A stretch of 5,187 nucleotides of DNA from Pseudomonadota bacterium (GTDB lineage Bacteria > Pseudomonadota > Gammaproteobacteria > Pseudomonadales > Oceanobacteraceae). The notes below the pieces were generated by a model. The model saw only the letters and a list, made by a program, of their open reading frames with translations. It was not told the origin of the DNA and searched no databases. Within the stretch, counting starts at the first letter, position 1. Every line of letters begins with the position of its first letter. Shown one piece after another: positions 1-5,187 of this stretch. The position numbers and the translations under genes are program-made. The DNA lies in NCBI GenBank assembly GCA_023399105.1, contig JAEWQT010000275.1, forward strand, positions 1-5,187, written 5' to 3'.

Positions 1-567
1 CCGGTCAGCCGCGAGGTGGAATATCACGACGCCAATGGCCGCCTGCTGGCGACAAAAACCAACCGCTACGGCGAGAATGCCGCCACTCCGGAATTTACCC
101 TCACTGATGCGCGTAAAGACTACCGCGAACAGGCTGTATTTCAGGGGGATGAACTGACCCTGAGCCTGACCGAGCCGGGCAACAGCAGCCGTAAAACCTT
201 CCGCAACCTGCCGGATGATTTAATTATTGATGCCGGCTTTGATGATTTTGTGCGCCAGCATTGGCAGGCCCTGCAGCAAGGCAAACGGGTGGATTTTCAT
301 TTTGCTTCCGCCGCCCGTCAGGATCTGATCCGCTTCCGGCTGGAACCTCAGGCCAGCGACAATAATGAACTGGTATTGTCCATGCGCTTAAGTTCACGCC
401 TGCTGGCCTGGCTGCTCGACCCGATTGAGCTGACCTACGATAAAACCAGCCAGCGCCTGTTGCGCTATAAAGGCTTAACCAATATTCAGGACGACAACGG
501 CACCACCTTCAGGGCGATGATTGATTACCAGTATCACGACCAGGCTACGCCCAACCCTGAAAACTAA
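1..567 (+). CDS. Uncharacterised, probably periplasmic/envelope protein, 3' part (start lies before the window)
   Basis: The frame is open from base 1 to a TAA at 565-567, giving 188 visible residues. A GTG at 16-18 could be read as a start, but the frame continues upstream of it, no convincing Shine-Dalgarno precedes it, and the text before it (V-S-R-E) joins naturally onto the protein, so the gene is treated as 5'-truncated. The protein looks beta-rich, with alternating polar and hydrophobic strands, a short helical stretch around visible residues 80-94 (DDFVRQHWQALQQG), and a C-terminal segment around 141-165 (DPIELTYDKTSQRLLRYKG). There is no cysteine and no membrane helix in the visible part. 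I recognise a style shared with unnamed gammaproteobacterial proteins that usually carry a signal peptide, and a faint likeness to DUF3108-type beta proteins. Neither link was tested. It ends 30 nt before the TonB-dependent receptor in the same direction, so co-transcription and an envelope role are likely. Function is unknown. Confidence 0.85.
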   Translation, partial: PVSREVEYHDANGRLLATKTNRYGENAATPEFTLTDARKDYREQAVFQGDELTLSLTEPGNSSRKTFRNLPDDLIIDAGFDDFVRQHWQALQQGKRVDFHFASAARQDLIRFRLEPQASDNNELVLSMRLSSRLLAWLLDPIELTYDKTSQRLLRYKGLTNIQDDNGTTFRAMIDYQYHDQATPNPEN

Positions 568-597
568 CATTAAGAACAACCGGACAAGGATTACGCC

Positions 598-2679
598 ATG
601 AACAGATTGCAGCGCCTGGGGTTTTTATTGCTGGCCGGTATTCCGGCCGCCGCCGCAGAAACCAGCCCGGAGGCAACAACCACAGCACCGGGCGCAACAA
701 CCGCTGCACTGGCTGAGGCGGCGCTGCAACTGGATACGGTTCAGATCAGTGGTCAGCAGGAACCGCTGGCGGAAATTTCCACCAAAAAACTGCTGCGCGT
801 TCCCGGTGCCGGTTATGACCCGTTGCGCGCCATTGGCAGCCTGCCCGGTGTTACTTTTACCAACGGCATGGGGTCAGAGCCTGCCGTGCGTGGTTCATCA
901 CCGAACGACAACGCCTACTACGTGGATTTTCTGCCGGTCGGGTATATTTTTCACAGCGATTCCTCCAGCATTATCAGTGACAACGTGCTGGAAGATTTTC
1001 GCCTCGAATTGGCGGCCTTTTCCCCCAAATACAACAATGCCACCGGCGCCGTGATTGATGCCACCTCGCGCTCGCCGTATTACGACCGCAGGCAAATTAT
1101 TATTGATGCCAGCCTGTTAAAAGCCGGGTTCTTTTACGAGCAGCCGGTCAACGAAAATCAGAGTTTTTATTTCGGTGCCCGGCAAAGTTTATTTCAGTAT
1201 TACATCGAGAATTTTCTCGATGACGAAGACTTTGAATTTACCACTGTACCGGAATACTACGATTATCAGGGTAAGTACGAATTCCGCCTCAGTGACACCG
1301 AACAGGTCGCCATTCAGATACTGGGTTCTCGTGATAAAGCCGGTTTATTATTTGCCGACGATTCCGATGCCGTACAGCAGGACTCGGGCTTATCCGGCGG
1401 GCTGAATTTTGAAGCCTTTTTTAATACCCAGGGGGTATTGTGGGAAAAAATTTATACCAGCGGCCTGAGTCATAAAATTGGCTTGTCACACATGGAACAG
1501 AAGTTTGCCTTTACTATCGGCAGAGACAATGAGGTAGATGTCAAACTGAATGAGTTCAACCTGCGCAGCCAATTTAACCAGCCACTAAGTTTTTCTCATG
1601 AATTGCAATGGGGTCTTGAATATACACAAAAAAATATCAATTATTCTGGCCGAATTACTGCGCCTTCATGTAGTAGTGAGCTTGATTCACCATCTGGGTG
1701 CAATATTTCAGATAGTACGGAAGAACTAACCGGCTCTGGTGATATTCCTGTTAACGAATACGATGCCCATATTGCCGATATTTGGCAGGTAACCCAAAAC
1801 TGGACGTTAACCCCGGCTCTGGCACTGTCTTACGATGACTACACCAGTGAAACCTTTATCGAACCACGCCTGCGCAGCCGCTGGCAGTTCCGCGATCAAT
1901 GGTGGTTTAACGCCGCGTACGGCGACCACCATATACTGCCCGACAACTTTGGCCAATATATTGCCCCATTTGGTAACGAAGACCTGCAACAACCCACCGC
2001 CCGCCATGTTGAGTTAGGGCTGGAGCAACAGCTGCGGGATGATTTGTTATGGAAAATAGAGCTTTATTATAAACAGCTGGATAACCTGATTATTGGCCGC
2101 CCAAAACTGGATCAAGACAGAAAAGATGATCCGGCTTATATTGCTGAATACAATGCTCTGCCGCGCTACACTAACGATGCCGAAGGTAAAACCTGGGGGC
2201 TGGAATTTTTCCTGAATAAAAACCTCAGTGATCGCTGGTACGGCTGGTTATCGGTGGCTTATTCGCGCACCTTCCGCACCAATACCCTGACCGGTGAAAA
2301 TTTCACTTACGAATACGATCAGCCGCTGATTATTAATGCGGTGGCTAACTGGCAACTGAACCCGCACTGGGACATCGGCTTTAAGTGGCGGCTGCAAAGT
2401 GGACAACTGGTTACTCCTATCACTAATCCCGGAATACCTCCGGTTTACGGCAGCCTGAACTCTGAACGCCTGCCCGTTTACCACAAACTGGATCTGCGCG
2501 CCGATCGCACGTTTCTGCTGAAGAATGGCCGCGAAATGGACTTCTACATCGAACTGCTCAATGTTTATGCGCGTAAAAATGTGATCGGCTACCAATACGA
2601 AGGGGCTGACTACAGCAAACGGGAAGAGGTGAACGATCTGCCCACCATTTTGTCGTTTGGCATAAAAGTACGGCTCTGA
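598..2679 (+). CDS. TonB-dependent outer-membrane receptor, complete, substrate unknown
   Basis: This 693-aa protein is a TonB-dependent receptor, expected to import a scarce ligand across the outer membrane using TonB-ExbB-ExbD energy. The ATG at 598 follows AAGGA (586-590) by 7 nt. Residues 1-20 form a signal peptide (basic N-region, FLLLAGIPAAAA, probable cleavage before E21). A Thr/Ala/Pro linker (21-42) precedes a TonB-box-like segment LDTVQIS (45-51). The plug spans about 55-160, with DPLRAIGSLPGV, VRGSSPNDNAYYVD and GAVIDATSRSP, which are hallmark plug motifs. The rest is a barrel of alternating strands, including PEYYDYQGKYEF (218-229) and a late LRADRTF/FYIELLNVYARKNV portion typical of the last strands. 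There is no STN signalling domain and no neighbouring sigma/anti-sigma pair, so transcriptional signalling is unlikely. The plug style resembles Oar-like/myxobacterial receptors (from memory). The last residue is Leu and not the usual aromatic. The ligand cannot be inferred, and length and architecture are normal for the family. Confidence 0.95.
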   Translation: MNRLQRLGFLLLAGIPAAAAETSPEATTTAPGATTAALAEAALQLDTVQISGQQEPLAEISTKKLLRVPGAGYDPLRAIGSLPGVTFTNGMGSEPAVRGSSPNDNAYYVDFLPVGYIFHSDSSSIISDNVLEDFRLELAAFSPKYNNATGAVIDATSRSPYYDRRQIIIDASLLKAGFFYEQPVNENQSFYFGARQSLFQYYIENFLDDEDFEFTTVPEYYDYQGKYEFRLSDTEQVAIQILGSRDKAGLLFADDSDAVQQDSGLSGGLNFEAFFNTQGVLWEKIYTSGLSHKIGLSHMEQKFAFTIGRDNEVDVKLNEFNLRSQFNQPLSFSHELQWGLEYTQKNINYSGRITAPSCSSELDSPSGCNISDSTEELTGSGDIPVNEYDAHIADIWQVTQNWTLTPALALSYDDYTSETFIEPRLRSRWQFRDQWWFNAAYGDHHILPDNFGQYIAPFGNEDLQQPTARHVELGLEQQLRDDLLWKIELYYKQLDNLIIGRPKLDQDRKDDPAYIAEYNALPRYTNDAEGKTWGLEFFLNKNLSDRWYGWLSVAYSRTFRTNTLTGENFTYEYDQPLIINAVANWQLNPHWDIGFKWRLQSGQLVTPITNPGIPPVYGSLNSERLPVYHKLDLRADRTFLLKNGREMDFYIELLNVYARKNVIGYQYEGADYSKREEVNDLPTILSFGIKVRL
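673..714 (+). repeat. Imperfect 21-bp tandem duplication in the receptor's N-terminal linker
   Basis: Bases 673-693 and 694-714 match at 16 of 21 positions, both units beginning GCAACAACC. They are in frame and encode ATTTAPG followed by ATTAALA, just after the predicted signal-peptide cleavage site. The unit extends the flexible linker between the mature N-terminus and the TonB-box-like segment. It may be a small in-frame expansion or simply low-complexity Thr/Ala coding sequence. Confidence 0.5.
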
Positions 2680-2719
2680 TCTGTCTTTCCAGGAGCCTAA
2701 TCGCAAAAAAAATACAGAA

Positions 2720-2746
2720 TTGTTCCACCCGGGACTTTAAAATAAT
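2720..2746 (+). promoter_or_regulatory. Weak candidate sigma70-type promoter for the LysR gene
   Basis: TTGTTC at 2720-2725 could act as a -35 box, with AATAAT (2741-2746) as a -10 box at 15-nt spacing. The overlapping TAAAAT (2738-2743) would be only 12 nt away. The surrounding AT-rich block (an A8 run at 2705-2712 and TTTAAAATAAT at 2736-2746) is the most promoter-like sequence in the 113-nt gap. It would give a leader of about 40 nt before the ATG at 2793. Spacing is short and the boxes are imperfect. The same bases can form a short hairpin (GTTCC 2722-2726 with GGGAC 2731-2735, one G-U pair, loop ACCC) followed by TTT, so a weak terminator for the receptor operon is the alternative reading. 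Confidence 0.3.
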
Positions 2747-2754
2747 GCCATTGC

Positions 2755-2785
2755 CCCCACTAAGCTGGGGAATCTGACTGGGGAA
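2755..2785 (+). repeat. Direct repeat CTGGGGAA x2 with competing CCCCA/TGGGG hairpins in the LysR leader
   Basis: CTGGGGAA occurs at 2765-2772 and again at 2778-2785, a 13-bp period. Upstream CCCCA (2755-2759) is complementary to the TGGGG in either copy (2766-2770 or 2779-2783), so two mutually exclusive short hairpins are possible. The second copy contains the likely ribosome-binding G-run. Stems are only 5 bp, so this may be chance. It could also be an operator half-site pair for autoregulation. Confidence 0.4.
2780..2784 (+). promoter_or_regulatory. Ribosome-binding site supporting the LysR start at 2793
   Basis: GGGGA lies 8 nt before the ATG at 2793. It is a modest Shine-Dalgarno match, but it is the only one well placed for a start that keeps the whole winged helix-turn-helix. 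The next in-frame ATG (2832) would remove the first residues of the DNA-binding domain. Confidence 0.5.
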
Positions 2786-2792
2786 CCCCGCT

Positions 2793-3749
2793 ATGCTGAT
2801 CGGAAAGCGCGAAGAATTTGATCTGAATGAAATGGCCATTTTTGCCCACGTGGTGGATGCCGGCAGCTTTACTGGTGCGGCCCGCAATCTGGGCCTGCCG
2901 AAATCCACCGTCAGCCGCAAAATCACCCAGCTGGAAGAACGCTTAGGCGTGCGCTTAATTCAGCGCACCACCCGCAGCCTGCGCCTCACCGATACCGGCA
3001 ACGCTTACTACAACCACTGCGCGCGCATTCTCAGCGAAATTGAAGAAGCCAATATTGCCGTTACCCAGATGCAGAGCACCCCGACCGGCACCCTGCGCAT
3101 TACCGCCCCGGTATTGTTCGGTTCGACCGTGCTGTCCAGTCTGGTGGCCGAATTTATGGAACTGCACCCACAGGTGAACATTGATCTGGTGCTGTCGGAT
3201 CAGCGTCTGGATCTGGTGCAGGACGGTATTGATATCGCGTTCCGGATCGGCCAACTGGAAGATTCATCCCTGATCGGTCGCTATCTGGGCGATGTGCGTG
3301 GCATGCTGTGCGCCAGCCCGGAATATCTGCGCCGTAAGCCCGCGCCGGTGCATCCGCAGGAACTCAGTGAACACAGCCTGATTACCGCCAGCCAGTGGGC
3401 GCAGTGGCACATGACCGGACCGGATGAGCAGGAAGTGTCTGTTCAGGTAAAAGCGCGGTTGCAGGTTAACGACTTTGCCAGTCTGTACTCTTTAACCCTG
3501 GCCGGTGCCGGTATTGCGCCGCTGCCGATGTTGATTGCGGCGCCGGCCGTACGGGCCGGTAATCTGATTCCGGTGCTGCCCGACTGGCCCTTTGAAGCCA
3601 GCCCGATTCACGCGCTCTACCCCAGCAACCGGCATCTGTCGGCCAAGGTGCGCAGCTTTGTCGACTATGTGATTGAAAGCATTCGTCCCAACCCACCCTG
3701 GGAAGTGCTGGACAGTGATAAGCCAGCCGCCCTGCCTAAAGCAAATTGA
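2793..3749 (+). CDS. LysR-family transcriptional regulator (CrgA/DmlR-like subgroup)
   Basis: This is a complete 318-aa LysR-type regulator, a cytoplasmic DNA-binding protein that normally works as a tetramer and responds to a small-molecule co-inducer. The winged helix-turn-helix occupies about residues 10-70 (LNEMAIFAHVVDAGSFTGAA, then KSTVSRKITQLEERLG as the recognition-helix region, then RTTRSLRLTDTG). A linker helix runs about 71-95. The substrate-binding-like effector domain spans about 97-297, starting GTLRITAPVLFG and including DIAFRIGQLEDSSLIGR and AGAGIAPLPM, wording typical of the CrgA/AaeR/DmlR-like branch. The chosen start adds about 8 residues before the usual N-terminus, and a 20-residue Pro-rich tail follows the effector domain. 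Length is slightly over the usual 300. Unlike many relatives it is not divergent from a target operon. It sits 113 nt after the receptor gene in the same direction and converges on the LuxR-type gene. Target and inducer are unknown. Confidence 0.95.
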   Translation: MLIGKREEFDLNEMAIFAHVVDAGSFTGAARNLGLPKSTVSRKITQLEERLGVRLIQRTTRSLRLTDTGNAYYNHCARILSEIEEANIAVTQMQSTPTGTLRITAPVLFGSTVLSSLVAEFMELHPQVNIDLVLSDQRLDLVQDGIDIAFRIGQLEDSSLIGRYLGDVRGMLCASPEYLRRKPAPVHPQELSEHSLITASQWAQWHMTGPDEQEVSVQVKARLQVNDFASLYSLTLAGAGIAPLPMLIAAPAVRAGNLIPVLPDWPFEASPIHALYPSNRHLSAKVRSFVDYVIESIRPNPPWEVLDSDKPAALPKAN

Positions 3750-5187
3750 GCTCCTGGGCACGGTGCAGCGCCTGAGTGCGGCTGCGCGCGCCCAGCTTCA
3801 CGTTGATTTTGCGCGCATGGGTTTTCACCGTGTGCAGCGAAATAAACAGCTGGTCAGCAATATCCTGGTTGGATAAGCCCTGAGCAATTTTGCGCAGCAC
3901 TTCCAGTTCACGCTCACTGAGATTGGCTGACAGCGCCAGGCCGCGTCCACTGTCCGAGGTCACACTGCCGTCGCTCAGCCCCGGCAGCCAGTCAGGTAAA
4001 CTCAGCGCCAACCCTTCCCGCTGCAGGCTGCGCAACGCCTGGCTGAAAACCTGCTGCGCATCCGCCCCGGGCTGCTGCAGCCGTAACGCCGCACTGCGCA
4101 ACAGCCCCAGCACCAGGCTGATCAGTGGATTGGTACGCTGGCGCAGGGTCTGCTCCAGTAGCGCCAGACAGTCATTGATCTGGCCGTTGTGCAACCACAG
4201 CCGGGCCTGCGTCAGTAAGGCAAAGCCCGGCTGCATGGGAAACAGCTCCGGCCGTGGCAAAGCCTGAAAAGTGCGGCCCCGCAATAACTGATCCAACCCC
4301 TGCTGCGCCCGCACCAATTTGTTTTGAGTAATCCAGATATTCACTTTCACCAGTGCCAGCCACTCGTAGGTACTGCGCTCGACCTGCCAGCGCTGCATCA
4401 GCCGTTCCGCCGCATCCAGCGCCCCCAGGGCCGCAGCAAAATCCTGCCGGGCCGCACAACGCATAGCCTCTACGCCGTAGCCATAGCACACGCTGACATC
4501 GCGCAATTCGGTACTGACGGCAATGCCCTGCCGCAGCGCCTCTTCCAGTCGTGCATCACTGCCGCCGGTCAGCCACAGCAACACCGCCCGATACAACAAC
4601 AGGCGCGCCCTGGGTAAACGGTCGGCGTGTTCCGATGTACCGTCCAGCAATTGCAGGCCGCGTTCAATGATGGCGCTGCTGCGGCTGATATGGCCCCGGT
4701 TCAGTTCAATGCGGGCGTAATCAAACAGACTCAGTGCCTCCAGCGCCGGCGCCTGATACTGGCGCGCCAGATCCTGAGTCAGGCGGTTCCAGTGGCGTGC
4801 ATCTTCGGTATCCTGCTGCGCCAGCTGCAAATGTGCGAGGGTAGAACTCATCAGAATCCGTAAGGCAAAGCGGGCCGGCGGCAAGGCTTCCAGTGCGTGC
4901 CGGCAGCGCCGGGCGGATTCTTCCAGATCGCCATCCAGACGAGCCAGATAGCCTTGCAGGGCATCCGCCTCGAACGCCTGTACGTAATCGCGCTGCAATA
5001 ACGACTGCAGTAACGCCCGGGCCTGTTCACGCTGCTGGGTCAGCAATAAGGCCCAGCAGGCAATGGCCATCAGGCGTGGCGACTGCTGCAGTAATTCCGG
5101 CCCCAGTTGATCAAACCAGTGCAATAAGCCGGCAATGTCCAGGTTGGCCAGAATCTGCTCGGCTTCGCGTCCTACCCACTCCTGCAC
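3736..5187 (-). CDS. MalT/LAL-type LuxR-family transcriptional regulator, C-terminal part (N-terminus beyond the window)
   Basis: This minus-strand frame is open from the right edge to a TAG at 3736-3738, giving 483 residues. The edge codon is GTG, but the frame begins inside a helical-repeat region, so the gene almost certainly continues to the right. Residues about 1-400 of the fragment are Leu/Ala/Gln-rich paired helices of the TPR-like kind seen in MalT, AcoK and AlkS (for example LLHWFDQLGPELLQQSPRLM at 21-40). A short linker (about 401-421) leads to a C-terminal LuxR/GerE helix-turn-helix at 423-483, starting LSERELEVL, with SNQDIADQLFIS and the recognition helix SLHTVKTHARKI. Relatives are about 850-900 aa with an N-terminal ATPase (Walker A/B) and are activators switched by inducer and ATP. 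That ATPase half is not visible, so family membership rests on the repeats plus the HTH. It has no receiver domain in view. Its 3' end overlaps the LysR 3' end by 14 bp. The regulated pathway is unknown. Confidence 0.92.
   Translation of the reverse strand: MQEWVGREAEQILANLDIAGLLHWFDQLGPELLQQSPRLMAIACWALLLTQQREQARALLQSLLQRDYVQAFEADALQGYLARLDGDLEESARRCRHALEALPPARFALRILMSSTLAHLQLAQQDTEDARHWNRLTQDLARQYQAPALEALSLFDYARIELNRGHISRSSAIIERGLQLLDGTSEHADRLPRARLLLYRAVLLWLTGGSDARLEEALRQGIAVSTELRDVSVCYGYGVEAMRCAARQDFAAALGALDAAERLMQRWQVERSTYEWLALVKVNIWITQNKLVRAQQGLDQLLRGRTFQALPRPELFPMQPGFALLTQARLWLHNGQINDCLALLEQTLRQRTNPLISLVLGLLRSAALRLQQPGADAQQVFSQALRSLQREGLALSLPDWLPGLSDGSVTSDSGRGLALSANLSERELEVLRKIAQGLSNQDIADQLFISLHTVKTHARKINVKLGARSRTQALHRAQELNLL

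Noticed and set aside
16..18. GTG as the true start of the first gene.
   Set aside because: The frame stays open to the window edge and no convincing Shine-Dalgarno is visible before it. Starting here would leave a protein without a signal peptide beginning inside what looks like a beta strand.
2248..2706. Minus-strand open frame of 152 codons antisense to the receptor's 3' end.
   Set aside because: It lies wholly opposite clear barrel-coding sequence, has no recognisable domain and no supporting ribosome-binding context. It is a shadow of the real gene.
2672..2712. Possible terminator after the receptor: GGCTC (2672-2676) paired with GAGCC (2693-2697), followed by an A8 run at 2705-2712.
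   Set aside because: The run after the hairpin is A and not T on the + strand, and for the - strand the T-run would precede the hairpin. The left arm also overlaps the receptor's last codons. It is not a standard intrinsic terminator in either direction.
2558..2926. Minus-strand open frame of 122 codons spanning the receptor end, the intergenic gap and the LysR start.
   Set aside because: Its composition shows no protein family features, and it would cover the HTH-coding start of the LysR gene on the opposite strand. It is most likely chance.
3754..3795. Inverted repeat CTGGGC (3754-3759) / GCCCAG (3790-3795) near the LysR end, as a candidate terminator.
   Set aside because: The arms are 30 nt apart, no T-tract follows, and the bases lie inside the LuxR HTH-coding region, whose codons explain them.
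3890..4267. Plus-strand open frame of 125 codons opposite the LuxR-type gene.
   Set aside because: It is Arg/Ser/Cys-rich, which is typical of antisense reading of GC-rich Leu/Ala/Gln coding sequence. The minus-strand frame holds a clear HTH and TPR-like helices.

Overview
The window reads as a stretch of a gammaproteobacterial chromosome. The basis is a Gram-negative outer-membrane TonB-dependent receptor, a CrgA/DmlR-type LysR regulator, a MalT-type large LuxR regulator, Shine-Dalgarno starts and a mid-to-high GC coding style. The protein style would suit a marine Oceanospirillales- or Pseudomonadales-like bacterium, but that is an impression from memory and not a placement. No mobile element, CRISPR array, tRNA or rRNA was seen.

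Layout, left to right. (1) Positions 1-567 (+) hold the 3' part of an uncharacterised, probably periplasmic or envelope protein whose start lies before the window. (2) After a 30-nt gap, 598-2679 (+) is a complete 693-aa TonB-dependent outer-membrane receptor with signal peptide, Thr/Ala-rich linker, TonB-box-like segment, plug and beta-barrel. The tight spacing suggests the two form one transcription unit. (3) Positions 2680-2792 are a 113-nt intergenic region with an AT-rich promoter-like block and a small GC-rich repeat/hairpin leader. (4) Positions 2793-3749 (+) are a complete LysR-type regulator. (5) Positions 3736-5187 (-) are the C-terminal 483 residues of a MalT/LAL-type LuxR regulator that runs off the right edge. 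Its 3' end overlaps the LysR 3' end by 14 bp.

How the genes may work together is inference. The first two genes look like an envelope/uptake pair with an unknown substrate. No sigma/anti-sigma pair, ABC transporter or siderophore gene is present to identify the ligand. The LysR gene lies downstream of the receptor in the same direction and not divergent from a target operon, so its target cannot be read from this window. It could act on the receptor operon, on itself, or elsewhere. The LuxR-family gene is on the opposite strand and probably belongs to a unit read from the right.

Most of the window is conventional. The points most worth a second look are the uncharacterised gene paired with an orphan receptor, a low-GC receptor segment carrying the receptor's only two cysteines, and the overlapping 3' ends of the two regulators. 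I found no convincing new multi-gene system.
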